The notes under the pieces were generated by a model. That model did no database searches and was not told where the DNA came from. It worked only from the letters and a program-made list of their open reading frames with translations. Shown one piece after another: positions 49,696 through 57,481 of a stretch of DNA of 63,536 nt. Position 1 is the stretch's first letter, and every line of letters starts with the position of its first letter. The stretch comes from Peptococcaceae bacterium (lineage in GTDB: Bacteria; Bacillota; Dehalobacteriia; UBA7702), in assembly GCA_019415505.1 (NCBI GenBank), contig DXZC01000001.1, positions 1 to 63,536 of the forward strand, written 5' to 3'. The position numbers were made by a program, and so were the translations under genes.

Positions 49696-51546
49696 TTACA
49701 TAGCTTTTGTACCCAAGGCCCGCATGGCGTTGAGAATGGCAATAACCGCCACCCCCACGTCAGCAAAAACCGCCTCCCACATATTGGCCAGACCCAGGGC
49801 GCCCAAGGCGAGAATTAAAGCTTTTACCGCTAAAGCAAAGATAATATTTTGCTTTACAATCACCATGGTTTTACGGGATATTTTAATGGCTGTGGCCAAT
49901 TTGGAGGGCTTATCATCCATTAGAACAATATCGGCGGCTTCAATAGCCGCGTCAGACCCCAAGGCCCCCATAGCTATGCCTATATCCGCCCCCGCTAAAA
50001 CCGGGGCGTCGTTAATGCCGTCACCCACAAAGGCCACCTTACCTTTAGGGGATTTTTTCTCTAACAACTGGTCAACAATACGCACCTTATCGGCGGGGAG
50101 CAACTCTGTATGCACTTCGTCCAAGCCTAAATCAGCGGCTACTTTTTCCCCTACCGCTTGCCTGTCACCGGTCAGCATAACTGTTTGCTTAACGCCTAAG
50201 GCTTTAAGCAGGCTGATAGCTGCCGCCGCGTCGGCTTTCACCGTATCGGAAATAACAATATGCCCCATATACTCGCCTTCCAGGGCCACATGGACTATAG
50301 TGCCGGTATGGCTACAGTCATGCCAGGAAACTTTTGCCACGTCCATCAGTTTGCCGTTGCCTACATAGACAGTTTTACCTGCTATTTCACCCTTAATGCC
50401 GTGTCCGGAGATTTCCTCTACATTTTTTACGCTCCCTGGGGGAATATCACGGCCATGAGCTAACTGTAGGGACAGGGAAATAGGATGGGTGGAATAGCTT
50501 TCCGCCACTGCCGCAAGGCGCAAGAGTTCAGCCTCAGAGACTAATTCGGGATGAACTGCCGTAACCTCAAAAGTGCCCGCGGTTAAGGTGCCTGTTTTAT
50601 CAAAGACCACAGTTTCCGTATGGGACAAGGCCTCCAAATAATTGCCGCCTTTAACCAGAATACCCTGTTTTGAGGCGCCGCCAATGCCGCCGAAAAAGCT
50701 GAGAGGTACGGAGATAACCAGGGCGCAGGGGCAGGAAATAACCAGGAAGATTAAGGCCCTCTCCAGCCAATCCGCCCACAAGCCGCCTAGAAGCAGAGGG
50801 GGCAAAACCGCCAGCATTATGGCAGCTACCACCACTATAGGCGTGTAATAGCGGGCAAATTTGGTAATAAAGTTCTCCGCCTTAGCCTTTTTGGCTGAGG
50901 CGTTTTCCACCAAATCGAGAATTTTTGCCACAGTGGAATCGCCAAACTCTTTTGTAACCTCAATGGTAATCAGACCGCTGGTGTTTACGCAACCGCTGAT
51001 AATTTCATCGCCCACTTTTACATCCCTGGGCAGGGATTCACCAGTCAAGGCTGAGGTATCTACCACTGAGGAACCTTGCCGCACAATACCGTCCAGGGGT
51101 ATGCGTTCCCCCGGTTTCACCACTATATTTTCGCCAATGGCTACCTCCTCCGGGTCAACCTGGAGGGTTTGGCCCTGGCGCAGCACATTGGCGTGGTCGG
51201 GGCGAATATCCATAAGGCTGGCAATGGATTTACGGGAACGCTCTACAGCGTAATTTTGGAATAATTCCCCCACCTGGAAAAAGAGCATAACCGCCACAGC
51301 CTCTGGGTAGTCTCTGAGGCATAAGGCGCCAATGGTAGCTATTGACATGAGAAAGTTTTCGTCAAAAACCGAACCATGGGCTATATTGCGTATGGCCCGC
51401 CACAGCACATCCCAGCCTACTAATAGATAAGGCACCAAAAACAAGAAAAAATCAAAGGGAAAATCCAGCGGCAGTATAACAGCGACGATTAATAAAACCA
51501 AGGATGCTATTATCCTAACCAGCATTTTTTTTTGCTTACTGTTCAT
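49696..51546 (-). CDS. P1B-type heavy-metal exporting ATPase (Zn/Cd/Pb class)
   Basis: 616 residues. Present are the transmembrane metal site SCPCALVIS (CPC), phosphorylation loop DKTGTLTAG, the STHPIS motif (HP), GDGINDAPV, and the class-defining lysine and aspartate of the last two helices (FALAVKALILALG and FADVGVAVIAILNAMR), which mark the Zn/Cd/Pb (P1B-2) group. The usual N-terminal metal-binding domain is missing; a free HMA domain protein is encoded upstream in the same operon. It expels divalent metal using ATP. GGAG precedes the ATG. Confidence 0.93.
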   Translation of the reverse strand: MNSKQKKMLVRIIASLVLLIVAVILPLDFPFDFFLFLVPYLLVGWDVLWRAIRNIAHGSVFDENFLMSIATIGALCLRDYPEAVAVMLFFQVGELFQNYAVERSRKSIASLMDIRPDHANVLRQGQTLQVDPEEVAIGENIVVKPGERIPLDGIVRQGSSVVDTSALTGESLPRDVKVGDEIISGCVNTSGLITIEVTKEFGDSTVAKILDLVENASAKKAKAENFITKFARYYTPIVVVAAIMLAVLPPLLLGGLWADWLERALIFLVISCPCALVISVPLSFFGGIGGASKQGILVKGGNYLEALSHTETVVFDKTGTLTAGTFEVTAVHPELVSEAELLRLAAVAESYSTHPISLSLQLAHGRDIPPGSVKNVEEISGHGIKGEIAGKTVYVGNGKLMDVAKVSWHDCSHTGTIVHVALEGEYMGHIVISDTVKADAAAAISLLKALGVKQTVMLTGDRQAVGEKVAADLGLDEVHTELLPADKVRIVDQLLEKKSPKGKVAFVGDGINDAPVLAGADIGIAMGALGSDAAIEAADIVLMDDKPSKLATAIKISRKTMVIVKQNIIFALAVKALILALGALGLANMWEAVFADVGVAVIAILNAMRALGTKAM

Positions 51547-51804
51547 AAAAAAATCTCCTTACGATGACACCTGGTTTGTCAAAAATAAATTGCCTAGCAG
51601 AAATGAGGGCTTAATTGCATTACCCAACTAAGTTACTAAGCCCAGCTCGATAACGGCAATAAGCAACAACCGCCCTACCCCGCGCTTAACCTAGGGGCAA
51701 TGGCCGGACTTGCCCAAACTGGCGTTGGCAATCAACAAAGGGCAAAAATATCACGTAGAACGGTAAAGGCTATAACCGCCCCTGCTACTTAATCAAAATA
51801 ATTG

Positions 51805-51866
51805 GGTTACTGTAAAGTTTCAACTCCGGTAAGTCGGTTACTGCAAATTTTCAACTCCGGTAAGAT
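51805..51866. repeat. 31-bp imperfect tandem duplication in the ATPase-HMA spacer
   Basis: The unit GGTTACTG...CAACTCCGGTAAG starts at 51805 and again at 51836 with few mismatches. It lies in an otherwise featureless 383-bp gap (51547-51929) between the HMA gene and the ATPase gene. Confidence 0.7.
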
Positions 51867-51929
51867 TGTTAAACTCACAGCCGCACAGTAAAAACTTTAT
51901 TTACCGGCTACGCCTAGGAAAATACGCAT

Positions 51930-52148
51930 TTACATTTTAATTATGCAACCGGACTCCACCTTCTTACAAACCTTAGCGGCCTCCGACATAATACTATCCC
52001 AATTTTCACTATCGCCCTCAATTATCAGCTTTTGCTGCATAAAGCTGATTGTGGCCTGGGAAACTCCGGGGATTTTCTTTATTTTCGCTTCCATTTTGGC
52101 GGCGCAATTAGCGCAATCTAAATTTTCCATTTTATAAGTTTTTTTCAT
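51930..52148 (-). CDS. Stand-alone heavy-metal-associated (HMA) domain protein
   Basis: 72-residue ferredoxin-like HMA domain with the metal-binding motif NLDCANCAAKMEAKI (CxxC, Cys11/Cys14 region) and the IPGVSQATISF strand. It probably delivers Zn/Cd to, or regulates, the CPC ATPase of the same operon; the DCANC form is the one fused to CadA-type ATPases elsewhere. It starts 17 bp after the ArsR gene, with AAAGGAAT as ribosome site. Confidence 0.88.
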   Translation of the reverse strand: MKKTYKMENLDCANCAAKMEAKIKKIPGVSQATISFMQQKLIIEGDSENWDSIMSEAAKVCKKVESGCIIKM

Positions 52149-52165
52149 TTTTATTATTCCTTTCT

Positions 52166-52519
52166 TTATTCAGATATATGCTCCATACCTTGGTCGATTA
52201 TGGTACTGACATGACTATCGGAAAGGGAGTAAATAACAGTTTTCCCCTCCCGGCGGAATTTGACCAGTTTATTTTGCTTTAAAACCTGTAATTGATGGGA
52301 AATAGCCGATTGGGTCATATTGAGGACCTGGGCTAAATCGTAAACGCACATTTCAGATTCTAACAACACATAGAGAATTTTTATCCTGGTAGTATCGCCA
52401 AAGACCTTAAACAAATCCCCTAAGTCATAGAGAATTTCGTCATCAGGCATTGTCTCATTAACTCTAGCTATAACATCTTCATGGACGTGTAAAAATTCCC
52501 CGTTTTCACTATTAGCCAT
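52166..52519 (-). CDS. ArsR/SmtB-family metal-sensing repressor
   Basis: 117 residues. Winged helix with recognition region LNMTQSAISHQLQVLKQNKLV (residues ~66-86, given as a landmark) and wing GKTVIYSLSD. The C-terminal helix has Asp-x-His...His-x-x-Glu at spacings +2, +13 and +16 (SDSHVSTIID..MEHISE), identical to the zinc site of SmtB; the helix-3 site has a single Cys (MCVYDLA). Hence a Zn(II)-type sensor of the ATPase operon. The true start is ATG 52519 (AAAGGA 9 bp upstream); the ATG at 52537 lies inside the operator. Confidence 0.9.
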   Translation of the reverse strand: MANSENGEFLHVHEDVIARVNETMPDDEILYDLGDLFKVFGDTTRIKILYVLLESEMCVYDLAQVLNMTQSAISHQLQVLKQNKLVKFRREGKTVIYSLSDSHVSTIIDQGMEHISE

Positions 52520-52534
52520 AATTACATATCCTTT

Positions 52535-52587
52535 CATATGAATTATTGTTCATATGTTCATTATAACAGTTATTCTGTAAATGTCAA
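52535..52587 (-). promoter_or_regulatory. Promoter and ArsR operator of the metal ATPase operon
   Basis: On the minus strand a consensus TTGACA (52582-52587) is 16 bp from TATAAT (52560-52565). Directly downstream is the inverted repeat CATATGAA-6-TTCATATG (52535-52556), the usual form of an ArsR/SmtB site. Repression by the apo-regulator at the start point is expected. Confidence 0.8.
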
Positions 52588-53007
52588 TCCCTTTTAAGCC
52601 AAAAAATTGCGGCCCAGACCGCAAGCCGGGTCCTTGACTATTCTATGGTTAAAAGCCCCGTCAGTGTCTGTCCTCTGGTAAAAAAGGCGGCAAAAGGCCG
52701 CCAGCAGCTTAAACGCAAAAAAGACCAGGCCATAGCCTGGTCTTTACCTAAGCACATAATATACAAACCTCTACTATTAACAGTCATAGTCATCCGCTTG
52801 ACGGACATGAGGAACCTGAGCGTCACAGACCCGCAGCTAAATTATGAGAGAACCTATTCGATACTATTTTAAACCAACAGGACCGCTCATAATTGGGCTG
52901 TTTATCTCTATTGACGATTGCACACGGCTGGTCCATACTTTCCCGCTCCCCAAGGCTAAAAGCCCAAATAGTAAGGGCAGCTGTAAAATGCAGCCGCCCC
53001 AAATCAT
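52588..53007. other. Intergenic region with a terminator
   Basis: About 420 bp without a credible gene. AAAGACCAGG (52720-52729) pairs with CCTGGTCTTT (52736-52745) and is followed by TTTTTTG on the minus strand: a strong terminator for the operon that ends at 53008. A weaker hairpin lies right after that stop codon (about 52977-53000). Confidence 0.65.
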
Positions 53008-53787
53008 TTATTTTACTGTATTGTCATTATCGCCATTTTCCTTAACAGTAGGGATAAACTTTTTGGCAAACTTTCCTTGCCCCCGTCCTTTGATATAGAA
53101 AAAGCCAATAATGGAGAATACTACAGCGCCGATAAAGTTCACAAACAAATCCTTCATAGTATCCAACAAACCGATATCTAAATAACCACCATACTTGGCT
53201 AACCAATCCTCACCATTGACAATAAGGCTTTCAATGGGCACATGCTCTACAATATTTAAGCCCTGGGGATTAAGGGCCACGGAATTTATCACCGTCACAA
53301 AGGTATCCTTCTGCATATCCTTAGCAAAGAACAAATCCATGCCGCACTCAAAGAATTCCCACAAAACCCCAATGGTCATGGAGAAACAAAAGGCCACCAC
53401 AGCTACGAATAAGGGAGACAACTCCATGGAAAAATTATCACTGCGGTTAAAAATATCCACTAGAGCAAAGCCAATGGCTGCCATTAAAAAGCCATTTATG
53501 GTATGAAGCATAGTATCCCAATACGGTATTAAAGTATAGAAGGAATTAATTTCCCCTAAAATTTCCGCCGCAAAGATAAAGCAGAGGATAATCCCCTCTA
53601 AAGTGGGGGGAATATCTATACCCAACCTTCGGTCAATTATCAAGGGTATACTAAAAAGAATTAGGGTAAGTACCCCCATAAACATATTTTCATAATTACC
53701 CAAAAATCCTTGACGGATAATTACAAAAAGTACCAATAAAGACAATACAGCCCTGAGGGTCAGTTTATGTTTCACATTTTTTGCCAT
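53008..53787 (-). CDS. Integral membrane protein, YjdF/DUF2238-like
   Basis: 259 residues with about seven hydrophobic segments. The central block WDTMLHTINGFLMAAIGFALVD and later GVLWEFFECGMDLFF (about residues 95-150) resemble the YjdF/DUF2238 family of unknown function; the Asp/His/Glu pattern inside helices (WDxxLH, WEFFE) could bind metal or protons. The C-terminus is basic. The ATG at 53787 has AGAGGTGG 5 bp upstream. It follows the NifX-like gene by 66 bp on the same strand, so it probably belongs to that operon. Confidence 0.65.
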   Translation of the reverse strand: MAKNVKHKLTLRAVLSLLVLFVIIRQGFLGNYENMFMGVLTLILFSIPLIIDRRLGIDIPPTLEGIILCFIFAAEILGEINSFYTLIPYWDTMLHTINGFLMAAIGFALVDIFNRSDNFSMELSPLFVAVVAFCFSMTIGVLWEFFECGMDLFFAKDMQKDTFVTVINSVALNPQGLNIVEHVPIESLIVNGEDWLAKYGGYLDIGLLDTMKDLFVNFIGAVVFSIIGFFYIKGRGQGKFAKKFIPTVKENGDNDNTVK

Positions 53788-53853
53788 TGTTTCCACCTCT
53801 GTCCCTTATTTTAAGCTAAGGGAGTGCAAGTGTCAACAATTTTATGGGCTGTC

Positions 53854-54297
53854 TCACTCAGGCTCACAACAATTATGGCCGCCACCTTCATTATGGCAGT
53901 CACCCTCGTTATGACCGCCACAACTATGGTCATGATGGTTGCTGTGGTCATGGTGGTCACAGTGCACATCAGGATTATAGCTGAGAGAGCCGTCAAGGTA
54001 AGCTTTAACAGCCAGGTCAGCGTTGCCGTTAACCCCGCCGTATAGCTCTATACCCGCGCTTTTTAGGGCGTTTTGGGCACCGCCGCCAATACCGCCGCAA
54101 ATCAGCACCTCAACCCCCATATTTTTTAAAAATGTGGCCAAACCGCCGTGACCGTAAGTTCCCGAGGAAACCACAGCGGCGGAAGTTATTTCTTTGCCTG
54201 ACACATGAAAAATTTTAAAGCTTTTACAGTGGCCAAAATGCTGATAAATTGCCCCGCTCTCCTCTTCATAGGTTGTCGCTACTTTCAAATCACTCAT
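53854..54297 (-). CDS. NifX/NifB-type FeMo-cofactor-domain protein with His/Cys-rich tail
   Basis: 147 residues. The first ~105 form the dinitrogenase Fe-Mo cofactor-binding fold (VATTYEEESGAIYQHFGHCKSF, then EVLICGGIGGGAQNALKSAGI as landmarks). The last ~38 residues are a metal sponge with 10 His and 5 Cys (CDHHDHSNHHDHSCGG, then HNEGDCHNEGGGHNCC). No nif genes are present, so a metal-trafficking or storage role is likelier than nitrogenase assembly. It overlaps the DUF134 gene by 8 bp. Confidence 0.87.
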   Translation of the reverse strand: MSDLKVATTYEEESGAIYQHFGHCKSFKIFHVSGKEITSAAVVSSGTYGHGGLATFLKNMGVEVLICGGIGGGAQNALKSAGIELYGGVNGNADLAVKAYLDGSLSYNPDVHCDHHDHSNHHDHSCGGHNEGDCHNEGGGHNCCEPE

Positions 54298-54664
54298 TTT
54301 CTGTTGCCTCTCTTTCTTTTGTTTTTAAATTATGCTGCTTTGAACATACTTTTCTTTTGTTACATTTATCGCCGCACAGCTTGTACACTCCGCCCCTGAT
54401 ACGCAGGCAAGACCCTTCAACCATGAAAATCGCCACTTTTTTACGGGCTTGGTTATATATACGCTGCACCGTAGTGCGGGCAACCTCCATTTGAGCGGCA
54501 CATTCCTCCTGGTTAAGACCTAAATAATCTATCAGGCGGATAGCCTCAAACTCCTCCACGCTTAACTCTATGGGTCTGCCTTTGTCCGAAGCTGCTGTTT
54601 CAGAGTGAAAGGCTGTGCACCGGGGCATGGAGCAAACGCGCCGGCTTTTAGTTGGCCTGGACAT
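54290..54664 (-). CDS. DUF134-family (UPF0251) HTH regulator
   Basis: 124 residues. The DUF134 signature is clear: RRVCSMPRCTAF near the N-terminus, LSVEEFEAIRLIDYLGLNQEECA (landmark, residues ~38-60) and the helix-turn-helix AAQMEVARTTVQRIYNQARKK (~61-81). C-terminal cysteines (LCGDKCNKRKVC) could bind metal. DUF134 proteins are usually paired with NifX-like proteins, as here (8-bp overlap). The start is ATG 54664 with GGAGG 6 bp upstream; an earlier ATG at 54694 lies within the -10. Confidence 0.87.
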   Translation of the reverse strand: MSRPTKSRRVCSMPRCTAFHSETAASDKGRPIELSVEEFEAIRLIDYLGLNQEECAAQMEVARTTVQRIYNQARKKVAIFMVEGSCLRIRGGVYKLCGDKCNKRKVCSKQHNLKTKEREATENE

Positions 54665-54681
54665 ATGCCACCTCCATTTAT

Positions 54682-54720
54682 AACATATGTCCATTATATC
54701 ACTTTTTGAACATATGTCAA
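54682..54720 (-). promoter_or_regulatory. Consensus promoter flanked by AACATATGTC boxes
   Basis: On the minus strand TTGACA (54715-54720) and TATAAT (54693-54698) are 16 bp apart, both perfect. Two identical 10-bp boxes AACATATGTC (54682-54691 and 54709-54718) sit over the -35 and just after the -10, and a third CATATG overlaps the start codon (54662-54667). Confidence 0.75.
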
Positions 54721-54757
54721 GAATAAAAGAAAGACAGTAAAGGCGCTAAAACCTCAG

Positions 54758-54786
54758 TTTACCTATTCGCGGCTTTATGCTATAAT
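54758..54786 (+). promoter_or_regulatory. Promoter of the YbaK-like gene
   Basis: TTTACC (54758-54763), 17-bp spacer, TGCTATAAT with TATAAT at 54781-54786, 50 bp before the start codon. Confidence 0.65.
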
Positions 54787-54835
54787 ATGCAATAATCAGA
54801 CCAGCAAGAAAAATCTTTAGATGGGGAGAAAAGAT

Positions 54836-55303
54836 ATGTCCGTAGAAAAAGTACGAGATTATTTTGCCAGTTTTGGCATAGCCCATAGAGTCAGGGAGGT
54901 AGAAGGATCCAGCGCTACCGTGGAACTGGCCGCCGCCGCCTTAAATACCGAGGCGGCCCGTATTGGCAAAACACTTTCCTTTCGCCAGGGCGATGGTTGC
55001 TTATTGGTAGTGACCTCCGGCGATATGAAAATAGATAACAAAAAATTTAAAGAGACCTTTGGCTTAAAAGCTAAAATGCTTACACCGGAAGAAGCCCTGG
55101 CTATGACAGGCCACGCCGTGGGCGGTGTATGCCCCTTTGCTCTACCAGAGGGGGTGCCGGTCTATTTAGACCAATCCCTCCAGCGGTTTGACACTATCTT
55201 TCCCGCCTGCGGCAGTAGTAATAGTATGATAGAACTGACCCCGTCTGAGTTGGTCACCTATGCTAATAATGCAAAATGGGTGGACGTCTGCAAAGCAAGA
55301 TAA
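54836..55303 (+). CDS. YbaK/EbsC-family aminoacyl-tRNA deacylase
   Basis: 155 residues of the YbaK/ProX editing fold. Landmarks: ARIGKTLSFRQG (catalytic Lys, about residues 40-51), ALAMTGHAVGGVCPFALPEGVPVYLD (~87-112) and IFPACGSSNSMIELTPSEL (~119-137). Such proteins hydrolyse mischarged tRNAs, typically Cys-tRNA(Pro) or similar. The start is ATG 54836, preceded by GGGGAG; the ATG at 54821 lies within that ribosome site. Own promoter at 54758-54786. Confidence 0.88.
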   Translation: MSVEKVRDYFASFGIAHRVREVEGSSATVELAAAALNTEAARIGKTLSFRQGDGCLLVVTSGDMKIDNKKFKETFGLKAKMLTPEEALAMTGHAVGGVCPFALPEGVPVYLDQSLQRFDTIFPACGSSNSMIELTPSELVTYANNAKWVDVCKAR

Positions 55304-55484
55304 ATAAAAACCCGCTTTTAGAGTACCCTACATTAAGAAGGGCGCCTCAAGGCGGCCTGTATCTCAAATTAAATATTGTTGGCGTATACGGTGTAGCCAT
55401 TGGCTATGCCATGAAAATACGGAGCCGAAAACGGTTATTGCTGCAATTTTAAGCAAGTTACGCCACAAACTTTACGACGAAAGG

Positions 55485-56159
55485 GTGGTTTTTACGATAA
55501 AATTACTAAGTAAATTTTGCGACCAGATCTGGTTATATATCGTATATGGGCTGGGAATCGTAATGGCAATCGTTCTGTTGCTAAACTGGGCTGACTGGTC
55601 TATTGCGCAGAGATTGATTTGCCTGTTGGCAGTGGCCATACCTATGCACATCTTTGAAGAAAATACATATCCCGGTGGGTTTTTCTTTATGAACAATCTT
55701 AACTTTGGCTCTCAGCAACCCACTGTATATCCTCAAAATCGTGCCACAAATATGGTTACTAACCTCGGCGCAGAAATAGTTTTCATACTACTTACTATAA
55801 AGGCCGTTGACATGGAACCTATCGTCACTGTGGTGGTTATCTTCTTTGGCATTGTTGAAACAGTAAACCACACCAGAGAAGGAATCGCTATGCGTTCCCG
55901 CTATCGTACACGTGGAAAGCGTACCATATACGCCCCCGGTTTGCTGACGTCTCTGTGCCCTTTACTGCCTATGGCGATTTTTGGTATCCTTTGGCTGAAA
56001 AACAACCCGTTTGGTGCAACAGATATCTTATATGGCATTGGCATTTCCCTGGGCATTGCAGTATGCCTGATACTTATCCCGTTTGGAATTTCCTACAAAG
56101 TGAAAAGTGCAGAATTTTCTTTTAAGAACATCGGTTACTTTGAGAAATATGAGAATTGA
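55485..56159 (+). CDS. HXXEE-domain membrane protein
   Basis: About 224 residues with six hydrophobic segments. The family motif IPMHIFEENTYPGGF (HxxEE, about residues 53-67), the NRATNMVTNLG block (~85) and VETVNHTREGIAM (~124) identify the HXXEE family, whose function is unknown; the His/Glu/Asn residues may form a metal site in the membrane. The start is uncertain: GTG 55485 has no spaced ribosome site, whereas AAGGGTGG is ideally placed for an ATA codon at 55500 (IKLLSKF). Isolated gene, terminator after it. Confidence 0.78.
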   Translation: MVFTIKLLSKFCDQIWLYIVYGLGIVMAIVLLLNWADWSIAQRLICLLAVAIPMHIFEENTYPGGFFFMNNLNFGSQQPTVYPQNRATNMVTNLGAEIVFILLTIKAVDMEPIVTVVVIFFGIVETVNHTREGIAMRSRYRTRGKRTIYAPGLLTSLCPLLPMAIFGILWLKNNPFGATDILYGIGISLGIAVCLILIPFGISYKVKSAEFSFKNIGYFEKYEN

Positions 56160-56200
56160 ATACAGCGGTAAAAACATAACAGCCGATTAGTAATTTTAAT

Positions 56201-56241
56201 GATATGACCCCAAAAGTTGAACTTTTGGGGTCATATCATTT
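56201..56241. terminator. Bidirectional terminator between HXXEE and nitroreductase genes
   Basis: GATATGACCCCAAAAGT (56201-56217) pairs perfectly with ACTTTTGGGGTCATATC (56221-56237) around a TGA loop. It ends the + strand gene and can stop the convergent nitroreductase transcript. Confidence 0.78.
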
Positions 56242-56294
56242 ATAGTTTATAGTCCATAAATTATATTGCAAGCTATTACGCCAATATCTTAAAA

Positions 56295-56807
56295 CTAAAC
56301 GTAATACACTCTACCTGGTTTTATTTCCGTCTTCTCTTTTTCGTCCCGCGCATAGCCCAAAATACAGAAACCAATTCCTTCTACTTCATCTTCAAGGCCC
56401 CATTGTCTCAACATTGTTTTGCCCTCTTCAGTTTCAAACACCTCTTTTGCCCGGTGGATCCACCGGGAATCAATACCCATTGACCAGGCGGCATTCATCA
56501 TGTTACCCATTGCCAAGCTGCCATCATAAATATATGTACATTCCTTTTGGGCTAAAACAATTACTACATCCTTGGCGCCATAGAACGGGTCAAAGGGCAT
56601 TCCACCTATAGCCGCATTCATTTCCGACAGTTTCTGCACTACGGCGTCATCTGATACAACTACAAACCGCGGGGTTTGCCTGTTCATACCTGTTGGTGCA
56701 TTGAGGCCAGCTTCTACGATTTCAGCAATAAGGTCTTTTGGCACATGTTTGTCCTGGTAGCTATTACAGCTCTTTCTGCTTACTATATTTTTTACTGTTT
56801 CGTTCAT
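56295..56807 (-). CDS. Nitroreductase-family flavoprotein
   Basis: 170 residues. N-terminal VKNIVSRKSCNSYQDKHVPKD corresponds to the RRSxRxF FMN-binding start of the family, followed by GLNAPTGMNRQTPRFVVV (~38-55), a conserved ASWSMGID-like segment (AAWSMGIDSRWIH) and the C-terminal GIGFCILGYA. FMN- and NAD(P)H-dependent reduction of nitro compounds or quinones is expected. The ATG at 56807 is preferred (GGAG 9 bp upstream) over 56822. It lies downstream of a TetR gene on the same strand but with its own spacer of about 70 bp. Confidence 0.85.
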   Translation of the reverse strand: MNETVKNIVSRKSCNSYQDKHVPKDLIAEIVEAGLNAPTGMNRQTPRFVVVSDDAVVQKLSEMNAAIGGMPFDPFYGAKDVVIVLAQKECTYIYDGSLAMGNMMNAAWSMGIDSRWIHRAKEVFETEEGKTMLRQWGLEDEVEGIGFCILGYARDEKEKTEIKPGRVYYV

Positions 56808-56875
56808 TGCCAACATCTCCATTCTGATATGATTTTACCGCCTTTGAGAGAGTATATATAACACATATTAATATG

Positions 56876-57454
56876 TTACTTAAACGCATACCCTTTTACT
56901 ACACTGAATGCCCCGTTGTCGCCAATTTCCGCCAAAAGTCCAATCACATCATCAATTTCAAAAGCGTTGTCTCCTCTGAAGCAATAATCCAGCACATTGA
57001 TTACCCCCGCCAAATGATATTTTAAGGTTATATCAAGCCTATGGAAGTCCTTTTCTGACATATCAGTTATATCAAACAGCATACCATCCTTGGCCAGTTT
57101 TAAAATCCTCTCAATAAACACATTCTTATTTTGCCTGATAAATAAATACAAAATATCACTATTGGCGGGAATAAGACCGATAAGCTCTCTAGTGATGGCA
57201 TTCACATCAAAGGTTTCATATTTGTCCAAAATTCCCTTGAACTGCCCAATCAATTTGTCCTGTATTTCAGCCTCAACAGAATCTTGTAAATCATAAGTGT
57301 CTTTATAATATGTATAGAAAGTGGAACGGTTGATATTTGCCCGTTTACAGATATCTTTCACGCTGATATATGAATTTGCATCTTTCCGATAGAACTCTAT
57401 AAAGGCGTTTTTAATTATATCCTGTGTCTCTTTACGCTTTTTCGAATATACCAT
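56876..57454 (-). CDS. TetR/AcrR-family regulator
   Basis: 192 residues. HTH at the N-terminus: FYRKDANSYISVKDICKRANINRSTFYTYYKDTYDL as landmark (residues ~19-54). The ligand domain is of the TetR_C type found in DhaS-like Gram-positive regulators. It lies 27 bp downstream of the exporter-like membrane protein, so it is probably cotranscribed with it and represses the shared promoter at 58.7 kb. Confidence 0.87.
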   Translation of the reverse strand: MVYSKKRKETQDIIKNAFIEFYRKDANSYISVKDICKRANINRSTFYTYYKDTYDLQDSVEAEIQDKLIGQFKGILDKYETFDVNAITRELIGLIPANSDILYLFIRQNKNVFIERILKLAKDGMLFDITDMSEKDFHRLDITLKYHLAGVINVLDYCFRGDNAFEIDDVIGLLAEIGDNGAFSVVKGYAFK

Positions 57455-57481
57455 AAAGTCACCTTTCTCACTGGGAATCTG

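Noticed and set aside
53854..54297. Evidence for nitrogen fixation
   Set aside because: A NifX-type domain alone is not evidence; no nifHDK, nifB or nifEN genes are in the window and the protein has a metal-sponge tail.
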